Below are positions 12,785 to 25,573 of a DNA stretch of 64,000 bases, piece by piece; within the stretch, counting starts at the first letter, position 1, and each line of letters opens with the position of its first letter. The notes beneath the pieces are model-generated. The model made no database searches, was not told where the DNA came from, and worked only from the letters and a program-made list of their open reading frames with translations. The position numbers were made by a program, and so were the translations under genes. Source of the stretch: Lunularia cruciata (taxonomy: Eukaryota; Streptophyta; Marchantiopsida; Lunulariales; Lunulariaceae); contig OX419761.1 in assembly GCA_948567375.1 (NCBI GenBank), positions 21,826,501 through 21,890,500 on the forward strand. Reading direction: 5' to 3'.

Positions 12785-13554
12785 TGTAATCTTCCAAGGA
12801 TAAGAGACCTTAAGAGAACCATAGGAGAAACACAAAAACTTCACACTCAATACTCGGATGCCCCAAAGGAGCAGCTTGTCTTTATTACATAGCAAAGAAG
12901 ATTCCCTCAAAGGAAGCTACATCCTTGGATCAGATACATGGATTGGTGACATGGCAGTGAGCTCTACCCTTAGATTAGTTGCATGCATGAGTGACATGTC
13001 AGTTTGCTCCTATCTGGTTGGTCAAACAAGCTTTGAGACCAAAGGGAATCTTCTTGTAGGAATCTCCAAATAGCATGGGTGAGGTACCATTGGAAAGCAC
13101 TCAATGAGATAAATAGGGGGAGGGAAGACCAGCTTTGCTCTTCCCTCCCCCTATTTATCTCTCTCATCTTATAATTCTCTTGGGGGAGAATTTGCACATT
13201 TTTTAGGTCTAATTCATTTGTTTAGGCCTCCAAAATTGGCTCTAGAGTTTTCAAACTATTTGGCTCTTGCCCTATTAGTAGAATTATTCGTTTGGTGATA
13301 CTATATCTGATCTATTTATTCCATTATTGATAATATACTTCCAAATATTACCAAGACAATTTTCACCTCCGGATAATATATTTAGCTATTGGTATTACAT
13401 TTCTAGGCTATTTTTGATTTTTTCTCTTTTAGTAAAAGTACTCTTTTGGTGATACCTCTATCTGATCTACCTAGCCCATCATACCTAATAGCCTTCTAGA
13501 TGTTACAAAGCCAATTTTCATGTAAATATAATATGTTTAGCTATTGGTATTACA
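12785..13554 (-). mobile_element. solo LTR of retrotransposon family A, diverged
   Basis: It begins TGTAATC, ends GTATTACA, and follows the same internal order as the LTRs of element A (39,590-40,322 and 47,369-48,056). Shared words include GCCCCAAAGGAGCA, GGTTGGTCAAACAAGCTTTGA and the twice-occurring TTTTGGTGATAC. No matching internal region adjoins it. Flanking 5-mers (GTTAC and ATTTG) do not match, so the target duplication has decayed or one side was lost. Orientation is taken from element A. Confidence 0.75.
13108..13159. repeat. perfect hairpin, 21-bp arms and 10-base loop, inside the solo A LTR
   Basis: The left arm (13,108-13,128) and right arm (13,139-13,159) are exact reverse complements with core TAGGGGGAGGGA. 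The other three A-type LTRs have only the left-arm-like G-rich stretch, so the inverted copy is private to this LTR. Confidence 0.85.
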
Positions 13555-13913
13555 ATTTGCCTCATATTGCACATTGCAAAAAGTATATCCCTTGTATGTC
13601 ATATGAGGAACCACATACACACTGGTCCAATAGCCTTGTAAGAGGTAGATGTGGTAGACCAAACCTCAATCATAGAGCTATGGTAAACTCCTCATAAGTA
13701 AATCAAAAGTCATCAAGGGAGAAACTTGGAGCTAGGTTCCAAAGCCTGTCCCACTGCAAGAGAGAAACATAGCTCAATCAAGTAGAGGTGCATCAATGAG
13801 GATGCTTGTAAGTGTGTGAGTGTGCATATACTCATTGAGATCCACTTGGACGTTGCTAGAGTCTAGGAATACAAAGTCAATAAACTTGGGGAGTGATATG
13901 CATATATGGTTTG
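13555..13913. other. unassigned sequence between solo LTR A and element D
   Basis: I see no domain in any frame. It may belong to the older sequence into which element D inserted. Confidence 0.4.
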
Positions 13914-14254
13914 TGTAATACTATGGAGTTAGTAGAAGCTAATATAGTTAACAAGTTGTAAAATTAGCATATAGCTAGGCAAATTTAAGAATGTTCTTGA
14001 AGCATCTAAGAGCTTTCCAAAGGTTGAATAACTTGAGAAGCCAAGTTGACAACTAGCTTGGCTTGTACTCCAAGTAAAGTAACTTCTAGAAGGAAAATTT
14101 CCTTAGAAGCTTCTTGGGAGCCATGTACCCAAGTTGCATAAAAATACCAAAGCCCAAGTTTGGGCCAGTCATTCTTAGTTTTATTCACATGAGAGTTTTA
14201 TGTGATCTTCCATTTTGATCTTATATTCTACTTTTTCTCTCCTCAATCTTTACA
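13914..14254 (+). repeat. 5' LTR of element D
   Basis: It aligns along its length with 18,141-18,486, for example at TTAGCTAGG and AGCTTCTAGAAGGAA-like blocks, but with many substitutions. It ends TTACA one base before the primer site. Confidence 0.8.
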
Positions 14255-14255
14255 T

Positions 14256-14267
14256 TGGTTTTAGAGC
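14256..14267 (+). other. primer binding site of element D, mutated
   Basis: TGGTTTTAGAGC starts one base after the 5' LTR. It differs from the plant tRNA-iMet primer site TGGTATCAGAGC at two positions, one of them C to T. Confidence 0.65.
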
Positions 14268-15710
14268 AAGAATGAGGTAGATGGAATCTATGGACCACCA
14301 AATCTATTTCCCCCAAACCATTGTGATTTTAGTACTACATATACTATACATATACTACAAAAATATCATTTCACATAGTTCATCATTTCATACTTTAGGT
14401 AGAAACTTTTGAACATGATCACCAATGAACCATTGATCATTCTAATTATAACTTACAAAGAGTGGTACACATGTTTTATTTATGTGTTAACTTAGATAAT
14501 GGCAAGTAGGTAGCTTGGTAGAGTAGCAGTCATTGTGACAATACTTGAAATTATTAATGCTATGTAACAAAAAATTGAACATCTTACTCTATTATTGGAA
14601 GGGAGAGAGAGATTGTAATAGTTAACAACAATTGCAAGTAGAGATAGAAATATTTCAAGAAGGAGAAGACTGTATTTGCTTTTCAAAGCCAAAGTAAAGA
14701 ATCTACTAAGTAGAGAATTTTGTATTTGAGTGCAAAGGTTATTTTGGAATTATAAATCTTCTAGATGAACATAAATTAATTCTCCTGGCTTAAAGCCAAT
14801 AAGATTGAGTTGCAAAACTATGGTTGTAATTATGGGTGGAGCAAGCTTCAATAAAAATTATTTATTCCAATCTCAACATGAAAAGAATTCAAGAGAGCAC
14901 CAATTCTGAGATTCCAAGCAATGAATACTACATGAACCACACAAAATGCATTAGCAAAAATTGAAGCAGATTAGTTCTTTGAGGAGTTACACCACTCAAT
15001 TGCAAAACACAATAATGCAATTCTAGAGATAGTGGAAGGTAAAACTTTAGATATATTTATGAAAGTCTTGAAATCATGTATTAAAGTTAGGAGTAAAAAT
15101 GCACAATCATTTGGGAAAAGCGATGTAGTTGGACGAGCACTTTGATTCCTTGATGGCTACAACTTGGGCTTGATCTAGAACTCCAAAAAACCTACAAACA
15201 AACCACACACAAGTGGAGAAGCTGGAACCAATGGAAATTTATGGCATTCAATGAAGACCATTTGGCACTAGATTATGACAAAAAAAATTATGACAAATAG
15301 TAGTTGCTTCTATTGTTGCCAAATTGGACATCTGACAACAAATTACCAAGTATAAAACTAGGAATGGATAACCTTAACCCATTGCACATATGAAGTTCTT
15401 GGAATGTGATGATCAAGGACACGAAGAGTCATATTAGGAGATATCAAGCCAATTATTGGGAAGTTGATTTGTTCCAACAAGATTGAAAGCTCAACCTATG
15501 CAAGTTTGATACACTTGCAAGGTATGATATCCACTTGTGCATAGAGGATTTTGGTTCATTGTGTGAGTTTTGAGAATTGCATATCCATGCAATTAGCAAG
15601 TGAACTATGTATTTCTCTCAAGCTGGCATTTGGTAGCAAATTGATGATGTCGGATAGTAGGAAGGATTTGGCACTCTATACCTCACACTTTATTGCATTC
15701 AAGCTTGGAA
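14268..15710 (+). pseudogene. element D leader and gag region, unreadable
   Basis: Position places gag here, but no frame stays open long enough to identify a gag domain. A weak zinc-knuckle-like stretch (CYCCQIGHLTTN) is readable near 15,310-15,350. Confidence 0.4.
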
Positions 15711-15860
15711 AGGATTATTCAAAGGCATGAAATTTTTAATAGCTCCTCTACAAAACGATATCATTCTAGATCTTCCTTGGCTTGAACATCATAGGCTCAA
15801 TTTGATTGGGTCAAATAACAAATTGAAATACAAAATTAAGGTTATAATTATCAATTAGGT
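15711..15860 (+). pseudogene. element D protease C-terminal remnant
   Basis: The plus strand reads FLIAPLQNDIILDLPWLE, which matches the chromovirus pattern of a hydrophobic strand, DVILG and MPWL found at the end of the aspartic protease. The catalytic DSG motif upstream is not readable. Confidence 0.6.
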
Positions 15861-16079
15861 TTTTTTGCACCTTTGAGGATGAAACCTTTGAATAATCAAT
15901 CCCAAGATGAGATGTTAGTATAGCAATTGTAGAACAAGCTTTGGAGGAAGATATAAATATTTTTGTTATGTGGATCAAGCCAATTGCACAAGGAGAATTT
16001 GATAAGGATGAGAAGCTTCAAAAAGCAAGGTTGATTAGATAGTTCAAGAGTGTGTAGATGTGTTTTTTGATGATTTTCT

Positions 16080-16345
16080 AAAGGAATTAATTTCTAGTCA
16101 AGGTATGCACTTCAAGATCAAGCTATTGTCAGCTAGTATTCTAGTACATAGACGATCTATCAACTCTCACCAAAGGAGTTAGATGAACTTCAAATAACAC
16201 TAATTGAGTCTTTGGAGAAGGATTTCATATAGCATAATACATTTCCTTGGGCCAAATTGGTATGATTTGTACCAAAGAAGGATAGAGGAATTCAATTCTA
16301 TATTGGTTATCATGGTCACAATATAAAGCTATGAAGAATGCTTTT
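16080..16345 (+). pseudogene. element D reverse transcriptase N-terminal remnant
   Basis: Fragments read as a run like KLLSASILVHRRSI, then SLEKGFI-like and FVPKKDRGI segments, the usual start of the Ty3 reverse transcriptase. Stops interrupt it, and the palm with the catalytic aspartates is absent. The following sequence jumps to unrelated or integrase text. Confidence 0.6.
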
Positions 16346-16849
16346 GTGTCTTGCTGACTAAACACAACAAATTGTTTTTATTTTACTCAAGATCAAGAAC
16401 AACTAGCAATGGTATATATAACAAAGGTATGGAGACATTACCTCTTGGGGAAATAAATGATCATGAAAATCAGTCACAAGCCTTGTTGCAAAATTTACAT
16501 CTGGAGCACATGAAAATTCAACATCATCAATGGGAGGAGCAACTTCATCTTTTAATATCAAGCTTGATTACAAACCCAAAAGGTTTCATGCCATTTCCAA
16601 TGCCTTGTCATATGACCTGATTTGAAGATACTTCCTAAATCTCCCATGATATTAGCAGTCACCATAGTGTCAACGGACTCAAAGGTACCCATGGAGTTCA
16701 AGACTACTTTACAATTGAATGCCTTCTTTCATCTTGTGTAAGTTTGTCTCACAACCCATGTTGTACTCCTTGTCATGTGTCAATCAAAGATGGGCTTTTA
16801 TTTTGCACAACCAAATCTATATTCCAAATATGGAAGATCTATAATTGAT

Positions 16850-17560
16850 GCAACTCCAAGAGGTGCATAACTTACCAATTGCTAGTCATGTGGTTATGGA
16901 AAAGACCTTAAGTATCCTACAAGATCAACGGTGGTGGCCAAACATGGTATGAGAGGTTCTAGAATTTTCTGATCTTGTGAGAGCTACCAACAAAACAAAG
17001 CAAGCAACTAGAAATTGGGTGGACTCCTCCAACCATTCCCCATTCCATCTACATGATGGGAACATGTAAATGTAGACCTCATTACATCCTCATTGAAGAC
17101 AAATCAAGACCTTACAAAAATTATGGTGTTTGTCAATAAGCTTAGGAAGAAAATTCACTTAGCATCCATTGTGGATATTGTCGATGCTGCAATGTTGACA
17201 TGGATCTACTTCAATATAGTCTTCAAACACCATGGGATGTTAAGAGTTCTCATCTTTGATTGTGATCCTTGATTCATTGATAAATTTTGGCAAACACTTT
17301 TCAAAATCCATAGCAACAAGCTTGCCTTGTCTACATCCTATCATCCTCAAACTGATGGGCAAAAAAAACATAAAAATTTCACTTTGAAGGATATACTACA
17401 TGCTTTTATCAACATTCATCACATTAAGTGGGATACTTGTCTTGCGGTTACCAAGTTTACATACAATAATTTTGAGCAAGCAAGTATAGGTTTCTCTCCC
17501 TTCTTCCTTAACTATGTGTAAGGTACACTTGTTCAGATTCTCTTCATGCTCTACAACTAT
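16850..17560 (+). pseudogene. element D integrase remnant
   Basis: Recognisable parts in order are the CC half of the zinc-binding domain (CESYQQNKASN), the first catalytic strand (WEHVNVDLI), KIHLASI, the second catalytic strand (VLIFDCDP followed by a stop) and STSYHPQTDGQ. The residue after DGQ that should carry the catalytic Glu reads Lys. The longest open piece is 17,327-17,521. Several stops make it non-functional. Confidence 0.75.
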
Positions 17561-17989
17561 CTCATGTTCCTCATACTTCCACTTTCTTGTCCAAATGATC
17601 TATTTCCTTGCACCAAACTAAGTCTCATTTTCTTGTTGCTCAAAATTGGCAAAAGAAATATGCTAATAGTCATTATGATGATCTCACTTTACACATTGAT
17701 GATAAGCTCATGTTTTTCTTTAGGAACCTTCCTCTTCCTCTTGACACCCAAGTTTGGAAACTTGCACTTAATTGTGTAAGTCCCTTTGATATTTTCAGAT
17801 CATTTCCCCTATTGTTTACAAACTTGCACTTCTTAGTCACATGAAATCCATCTTGTCTTCTATGTTTCCAAGTTAAAACTTTTTTTCCTAACCTATCTTC
17901 CTTTCAAGCTTACCTTCAACCTCCTCTAATTTTTTTCAACAATCATGAAGGTCAACTTGCATGTTATGATATCCACTATGGCCACCAAT

Positions 17990-18110
17990 AGCACACAAAA
18001 ATAAGATCCTTTGGAAAGGGTATCCTTTTTATGATGCCATATGAAAGCCTCTTTCTCAACTCCAAAATGCACCAATGGTTATCAAAGAGTTCAAAGATCT
18101 CGTGGTGATG
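17990..18110 (+). pseudogene. element D chromodomain remnant
   Basis: The frame reads WKGYPFYDAI, stop, KPLSQLQNAPMVIKEFK, the C-terminal part of a retrotransposon chromodomain. The conserved WE pair has become a stop plus Lys. It closely resembles the chromodomain of element A. Confidence 0.7.
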
Positions 18111-18140
18111 AGGAAATCATCAACTACCAATAGCAGAATA

Positions 18141-18486
18141 TGTAATATGGAGTTAATATAAGTTAAATATAGCTAATAGGTCATAGAATTAACATTTAGC
18201 TAGGAAATTTTAAGAATATTCTAGACGCATCCATAAAGCTTCCTAGTGAGAAGCTTGAAGAACTTTCCAAGGATTGAAAAACTTTCAAAATTGACGGCTA
18301 GCTTAGCTTGCAATCCTAGTAAGGCAGCTTCTAGAAGGAACCTTCCTTGGAAGCCTTGTATCTAGGTTGCCTTTGGTTGCACCAAAGCCAAAACTCATGC
18401 TAGACATTTGCAATTTCACTTGAGAGGTCCAATGTGATTGTCCACTTTGATATTCCATTAAACTATTTCTTGCCTTGGTCTTTACA
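18141..18486 (+). repeat. 3' LTR of element D
   Basis: It begins TGTAATATGG and ends TTTACA, and is followed by GCTTG, the presumed target duplication. Its divergence from the 5' LTR by eye is high, so the insertion is old. Confidence 0.8.
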
Positions 18487-18559
18487 GCTTGGCAATAAGT
18501 TGTGAGCCAATTCAAGATATGTCTAGAAGGCATAAATGAAAAAATCCACTATTGTGATA

Positions 18560-19760
18560 GGTCCCAACAAAAAAGGATGGTCTTCATGTAAGAACATGTT
18601 TGCTAAACAAGGACCATTAGAACCCATACTCCAATATATGTTGTGACCTCTTGCCCTATGAGACCACATCTGCCACTATAGGAAGAGTTATCTTATGCCT
18701 ACACAACTCATTTGATAGCTATGGGATCATACCTAGCCTTGATAGAGTGGAGAAAGTATGGCAGATAGTAATGTCAAACATCTGCAAATATGGCAACAAT
18801 ACCTTTGTAGACTAGAAAGTTTGTGCCAAATATGAGGCCCTAGGAGTTAATATTGAGTAACAATGGAGTAGGCCACTTGGGTATTTCCCAGTTGAGTAGG
18901 AGGTGAGCATGAGTTGTGGCTTGTACTAAGATGTCCAATACAAACAAACTACAAAAATCCTCCAGTCCCAAAGGGGAGCCCAAAACTCTCAAACCACTTA
19001 CAAGGAACTAGAATTCAGATGGAAAGTCAAAAGGAGTGAAAACCATGCATGGGTTCCAGATCTTGCATTTACAAGTCTGGACTTGTAATCCCAAGGCTTT
19101 TAATTTGAGTGTGAAAGCAAACACCACTCTAATTACATCCTCCAAAGCGCCCACAATATGAGTGTTATCCAAGATAAATGGGAAAAGACTAGATGGGAAA
19201 GTTGTTGCTACTTGTCATAGAGTAGTATAATGATCTATGGCAAAGAGAAGTCCCCAAGGGATCTCCTTTCCATGAGACCTCCACTGATGTCAATTATGAG
19301 AACTCTCTTGCAATGATATGGTAGCTATATAATCGAGGTGTTTCAATACCATAGAAAGTATGGACAAACAAGATCAAGGAATGGATTTGATCTCCAATTG
19401 AGCAAAGAGTATGGAACAATACTAAATGATAGATGGTATTAAATGCATTGGAGACATCAACTTGGACCATCATTCAATTTGGATGAATATCAAAGGATAC
19501 TGAAATGCATATAATAATTGTCTTGCATCTCTTAGAGTAGTCACAACAAATTGATGGGGGAACAAAAAGGAAGAAATGACTATCATAGCTATAAGCAAAT
19601 AGTTTTGGAAACCAAATGCAAAACATCATTCTCAATGGCAATAGGATGCATGACAAAAGTCTCCTTTGTAAGAGAAAGAATAAAAGATAAAAGAAGCTCC
19701 AAATAGAAAATTTGCTCTAAGGAGCACATGACCAAAGACAATGCATTGATAAAATGCAAA
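18560..19760 (-). pseudogene. non-LTR (LINE-like) reverse transcriptase remnant
   Basis: Read on the minus strand from about 19,650 downwards there is SPINLL-like text corresponding to the family PHQFG block. VQVDVSNAFNTI follows at about 19,475-19,445 and carries the first catalytic Asp. LDNTHIVGAL is at about 19,172-19,150, where the usual ADDT core reads DNT, so the second Asp pair is broken by a G-to-A change. GLRVLGSPLGLEDF is at about 18,985-18,945. Many stops and frameshifts interrupt the gene. This text belongs to the reverse transcriptase family with long plant and algal ORFs, not to Ty3/gypsy. The same family may supply the C-terminal tail at 63,079-63,656. Confidence 0.6.
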
Positions 19761-22700
19761 GAAGAGGAAAACCCAAATTTAGAGAACGTAAAGAGAGTCA
19801 ATCTTATAGGTGCTCAAAAAATTAGCCTTGATGGTCCATCCATTGAAAATCATGGAGAGTGGAGTAGAGCATGGGCAAAGTGGGACTTTATCAATCATAA
19901 TTCCTCATTTGGCTAATAATCATGGAGGAACAAAGAAAGGTACTTAGTTGTGGGTAGATATAGGATCTATAAGTTTGACAAAGTATCATAAGAGAAGAGT
20001 GTTGGCCAAGAGAGTAAGAGCACTAGGGTTGCTCATTTGTACTCCCTTACTTGACCTAAAATTAAGGATTGATAGAAGTGACAATGCTCTAGAGGTGGAG
20101 CATGGGGCCGTAGAGACTCTACAATCCACTTGGCTATGGCATGTGCCCTAATGATGTACTCCTCAAGGAAGGCTGCTCAGTCTCCTTACAAGAACTATGA
20201 ATCCTAGAGGGAGTCTCTTGATATCTTAAAGCCCCTCCATGAGCAGGGAGGAGTAATGTCCATTGAGAGAAAGGGGTCAATAATATCCAAGTGGAGACAT
20301 GTAGTTGGAGGAAGAGTGTGAATCCAATGAGAGGAAGTAAAGGCATAGGGTATTAGTAACATGCGAACATCCATAATCATAATAAATATGGTAGGAATGT
20401 TTGGATAGGATCCAAAAGTGTAATGGATGGGGTATTTTGTTTGGGAAGGAGGGGGATGGCCATCTATTGTGTACACAAACAACAAGATCTCCCTCCATGT
20501 TGTGTGAGAGAAATCCCTAATCTTGGACAATCTGGAAAAGACCGTGTGGGACATTGATAGAATGAAATATAAGGAGGAGAATGATCTTGTGGAGGTGGTA
20601 GGAGTAGAAGAATGCTTTGAATGATCCTATGGGGTTAGCAAGGTCGGATGAGGGTCCAAGGTGAAAGGTGGGTGTGGAGTGTCAATAATATGAAGATGAG
20701 GGTAGGGAGACAAATGGTGGAGCATCTTCCATAGGGAATTCTTCCCTTTAGGGCACTTTGCAAATATAAGTAGCAAACATGACTTGGGGATAAAGGGAAT
20801 CCTTTTGAATAAACCTAAGCAATTATGTGTGTATGCTAAAAAAGATGATGTAAGAGTCTACCTCTTACTTGCACATTTGAGGTATGGGGTGGTAGATGAG
20901 GAGTGATGCCTATGGTAGTCCCTCTATGGCCCCATATCAAGGAAAAAGTAGAGACATAAAGAGACATGCTACTAAAAGGGTATACACCTCCAAGAGTACA
21001 AAGAGAAGGCCATGAAAAAAAATATAAGACATAGCAACAAAATTTTATGTGTCAAAACACCAAAGATAGAAAAAGGAAAGGATGGAAACATAAAACAAGA
21101 AGCATATATGAGATGTGAGAAATGCCTATCTACAACCAAGAAAAAATTGCCTCCATTGTCAAATCCACATGCAAGTCCAACACTGTGCTAGTAGTGCTCA
21201 ACTCCCAATCACAACAGGTTGGTAATGAAATCAAGAAAAGGTAGATCACAAAATTGGGTTTATGGTATATGAGTCAATGCCCAAAGACATTAGGCAGCAG
21301 GCACAAAGGTCAGTTAGCATTGGGGTGATGCCTGCCAACATTGCAGGATAGGGAAAGGTACCAGAAGGCACTAGGTTGTAGGGTTTAAGTGCATGCAACA
21401 TGGGGTGATACTCACCAACTTTGTAGGATAGGTCTATTGAAAATGGGTTGGTGCTAGGTGACACTCATGCGCACTAATAATTTAACTTCAAACCATCAAC
21501 CAAAATAAATTCATAAATGCTAAAAAACAACAAAATAGAAAGAAAGAAAAGCATATGGGAGATAAAATATACCTTTGGATGATGGTAGTGTAACCTAAGG
21601 GTTTTATTTCAAGCCAAGAACATCCACATCAACCTCCTTGATTCTAGCAATGGCAGATCAAACTTGGTGTTTATTGATCCAAGGCCATTTTATGAAGGTC
21701 ATTTGGTGCTGAATTGCATGAAATTCAATTAACCAATCTCCTTCATGAGTTTTGTTCATATCCTCAAAGTCAACAACTTTATCATAACCCCAAATTTCTG
21801 CCATGCTGGGTATTTTCTTTTCAAACACAACTCAACACCAAAATGTGCTGGTTTTTGGTGTATGTTGTCTGCCTTCTTCTTTGAAATTAAACCCCCATCC
21901 ACCTACTTATCCACCCACCCACCCACCCTTCCCTTGATAACTACCCGTGCACTCTCCTTCTTGCTCTTGATGCTCTCTTCTGAATTGGGCTCTCTTGCAA
22001 AGCTTGCTCTCCTCAAAATTGGAATCTCAAAATTGAAATTGCTCTTCTCTCAATTGTCTCCTTCTCTCTCCCTTGCGCCCCTCCCAAATGGCACTCTCCT
22101 TCTTCTCAATTATCTTCTCTTCTCCTTCTCTTTCTCTTGCGACCCCTCTTGAACAACACTCTTCTTCTTTGAATATCCTAAATTGCACTCTCTTTTGTTG
22201 GTAAAGTGCTCTCTTATTGCAAGTCAGTGAGAAATGGTGACTTTTCCAAGAAATGGTGAGCTTATATAGAGATCTACACTCATTCTTAAATCTACATTTT
22301 GTAGGAAAAAATCCAAATTCAAAACTCAAAAAATTCAAATTCCAAATGTCAGTTGATACCAACATGTGTTGCAACATGTTGTCAACTAGTGCTACCATAA
22401 TTGTTGCCTTGGGAATAGGCACCAATTGGCACCTTCCAAAGACCATAAGCATCCATTAATGCCATCCACCCATCTAGGGCCTTCCTATGTACTCCACGCA
22501 TCTAGTGCCTTCTAACAACACCCACATAGGGTATCAACCGGCACCAACCACACAACCAACAACTTCCAATGCCACCATATTGGAATGCTACTTGGAGCAT
22601 CCACAATGGATGTCAGCTGGCACCAACGGGCTTTAACTTGCATCAACTAGTGCTGAACTTGGACATGAGTGTTTACCAAAACATGTTTGTCAATGTTAAT

Positions 22701-24719
22701 TCTATACAAAATAGGTTCATGCAAAAGATTAAGACTAGCGCTTAACATTCTCCAAAGGATATTATATGATGAAACTTAAGAGAAAGAGTTCATCCTCATC
22801 ATTCAAAAAATAGTATTTCTATTACCAAGGAACATGTTACTACTCAATTTCCTTGATATGATAAGAAATGCATTCTTGCAAATTTCTCTATCTACCAAAC
22901 CTACACAACCAAGGAACCTTTTTGTACAAAAACTGCAGATATTCTCCTTCTCTTATCATGCTCAGGCCATGGCATTTGACTCATCATAATGCTTAATTTG
23001 ACTGTCATGACCTGGTCTGTAAAGGCAATGGTTGAACCAACACTAATGCACCAAATGTTTAACTCTCCTGCAACACAATCTCCATAATTGTGATGCCCAA
23101 ATCTATCAAGAGTGAGAGCTACTTGGATCCATATTGATATTTTCTCCCGCATTTAGGTCTTTTGAAATACTCTATGATAATTTATAAGATCAACTATGTT
23201 GAAAAAGAATCAACATCCATTCTAGTCAGTTAGTGGAATGCCTACACATCTAGGCCTATGAAAGATTTAATCACAAATTGCTTACAACAAGGATACATAA
23301 CTCTCAGTCCTAAGTATCTATGGGAATGTGCATACTTCCACCCACTAAGGAATAATTAAAGCATAGCTAAATCTCTCTCTTCATCTTTACATTCATCAAA
23401 ATTTATCTCCAAATTTAAGTAGATAATCCATTGTATACATTTCATAATGTTTTAGTGAGTTGTACATGCAGTCGTGTTGTGGTTTGTGTAGCCCATGAAA
23501 AAGTAAATTAACGTAGTTTATCTCCATATTAGTGGAGTAGGTTGTATGAAAGATCCCTACATTGAGCTATTGCTATATGAGCAATCTATATACATGCATG
23601 TGATTGGCTACATGCATTATGATCTTATCCTTTACAAGTGTTCTGATGTATATAGGTGGTAGAGAATTGAAAGAGAAAAAGTGAGGGGGCTATTTTTAGT
23701 GAAAGGATTCTTGAGGATTATGTTGAAAGTGAGAGTTGTAGCAAAACTTGGAGACTAGGCATTGGTGAGAGCAATTGAGTAGGAGATGTCCCATGCTCCC
23801 AATCTACCACTCCCAATCCTTTTCTCATCAAGCTTCAAATTCTACATCATGACAACTTTCAAGATTGGATGGTGATACATTTTGGGGCAGCATTTGTGGA
23901 ATCAATGATGGGAATTCCAAATCTTGTAGTTCTTGCATTGCTTACTTATAAGCAAGTCTAGGATTTAGTGATTTATGGGCTCTTATAGAAGGAGAGTGGC
24001 TTAATTTTGCTCATGAGCTTCAAGGTGGATTTGTGGAGTCCATTTGTCAAAAGTGAAGAGACTAAATGACAAACTTGTAAGATATTGGGTCCCAAGAGGA
24101 GAATTCAAGAGTTTTTCCAAGATCAAAGAAGTTTGAAGAGAGCATTTGAGGAGTGAAGACCATGATTGGAGAGAAGAGATGATAGGATATAATTTAAAGA
24201 CAAAAAAAGATGATTTAAGTAGATTATGGGGAGGTATGATAGATTGAATCAAGGAGGGTAGAATTCATACCCAAGAGCACAAAATAAACAATTTGAAGAG
24301 CTTCAAGAGATATTTTTATAATTTGATAGTGGAGTTAGAGAGTAGACAAAGTGTTTATAATAATGAGCATAATTTTTTTTAGTTTTGGGCTAATTTCAAA
24401 TTATATCTGGTTGATTAAAGTTGGTGCTTTTGGGATGTAAAGTGTTGGAGAAGTATTGATGATCAGGTTTAGGGTTTTGATCACTCTCCAAGTTGTGGTT
24501 CAAGTCTCTTTGTGAAAAATTCTCCAATGCTATTGGTGGTAAGATTTTACACCTCTATGCAAAAGGTTCATGCAAATTCCTCAAAAAGAGAATTTAGGTT
24601 CTTGGATCAAGTGTACTTGAATTTGTAGAGCTCACAAGTTAGCCCAACTCAGATATTGAACCATATCTAAAGATTGGGGTTGGATTAGGCCATCAAACTC
24701 TGCAGAAGGTTAGACTAGG
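19761..24719. other. CpG-poor transposon debris, no domain assigned
   Basis: Open frames are short and overlapping. The longest, 21,745-22,152 (plus) and 22,027-22,452 (minus), fall on a pyrimidine-rich tract at 21,890-22,160 and reflect composition, not a gene. At 21,320-21,450 two units containing GGGGTGATRCYYRCCAAC recur about 84 bp apart. At 22,330-22,640 words such as GGCACCAA recur. Confidence 0.5.
21890..22160. repeat. pyrimidine-rich low-complexity tract
   Basis: Repeated CTCTCCTT, CCACCCACC and TTCTC words dominate the plus strand. This creates long chance frames on both strands. Confidence 0.6.
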
Positions 24720-25573
24720 TGTCACGCCATTTGTAACATTGCATCTAGATTGCTTGGACTCTAGAGAAGTAGTGTTGGTAGTAAGGAGTATTTTGGCAAT
24801 TACTCATAGATTACTAGTTGAAAATCAGATTTTGTGTTTGGGCTATTGACTAGATGGTGGGACCCACTATCACTTGCACCGTTTGCACTATCAGGTGTGC
24901 CATTAGTAGAACCATTAAGGTTGGAAACCAAGAGGTATGATTTTGAAGTGTAGCTTTAGAGAGCTCACACCACCTATCCCTGGTGATCTTGGTAGCTTAG
25001 GAAGTGGATAACTCATATTATATCAAATGCCAAATGGTGGCAGAGTCAGTCCAATGTTGATTTATGAGATAGAGGGTTTTTATTTAGATTTCTTGTGATT
25101 GGACTCCCTCCATTCTCTACTTCCTATTTGGGTACCATGTTTGTGTGAGGTGCCTTGACTTTAGAGCGTTGGTGCTCTAGTGTGCTCTTGGTAGTGAGGT
25201 TGGAGTGATGACCAATCAGACTATTTATGTTTCTCTCCGATGAGGTAGGAAGTGATGACCTACAAAATGTGAGAGTGGATGTTGTGATGGCAAGTTACAA
25301 GTTGCCCTTTCTTGTAGTGTAGGTGTCGCAATAAGAGCTACATTAGTGGGTGGTGTTTGGTTGGTACATTAGCACTTGGTGGTGATAGAGGCCGGTGAGT
25401 GTCACTTGGATTCTCTTAGGTAGTGTGGGTGTGGCTTGATTGTAATCTCCTTGTTGAAGCTTTTACCTTTTTTTTCATCTATAGATGTAGGGACAAATTA
25501 TTGGCAATTATTGAGTGATATATCAAGTACAAATCTGATTGAGTGTGATTCGAGTTGTGTGAACAAATTGATT
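24720..25573 (+). repeat. 5' LTR-related region of element C, rearranged
   Basis: 24,720-24,975 matches 50,410-50,665, and 25,395-25,573 matches 50,700-50,846 of the 3' LTR. Between them lies a 406-bp segment that is also present in the leader at 26,394-26,799. The first 107 bases of the 3' LTR (50,303-50,409) are missing here. Confidence 0.65.
24979..25384 (+). repeat. 406-bp direct repeat, copy 1
   Basis: It is nearly identical to 26,394-26,799; both run from CCTGGTGATC to ACTTGGTGGT without obvious gaps. Both contain TGGTGGCAGAGTC, which resembles a tRNA-iMet primer site, so one copy is likely the true start of the internal leader. Confidence 0.85.

Larger units (their letters stand above)
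13914..18486 (+). mobile_element. element D: degenerate Ty3/gypsy chromovirus with both LTRs
   Basis: Two LTRs of about 345 bp (13,914-14,254 and 18,141-18,486) begin TGTAATA and end TTTACA or TTACA. Flanking 5-mers are GTTTG on the left and GCTTG on the right, one C-to-T change apart, consistent with an old target duplication. The primer site is at 14,256-14,267, a mutated form of the tRNA-iMet site. The interior keeps protease, reverse transcriptase N-terminus, integrase and chromodomain in plant chromovirus order. It is short (3.9 kb) because most of the polymerase palm and RNase H is missing. Confidence 0.8.

Noticed and set aside
21745-22452. 135-codon plus and 141-codon minus frames over the same DNA
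   Set aside because: Both follow from a pyrimidine-rich low-complexity tract with few stops; the protein text is compositionally biased and domain-free.
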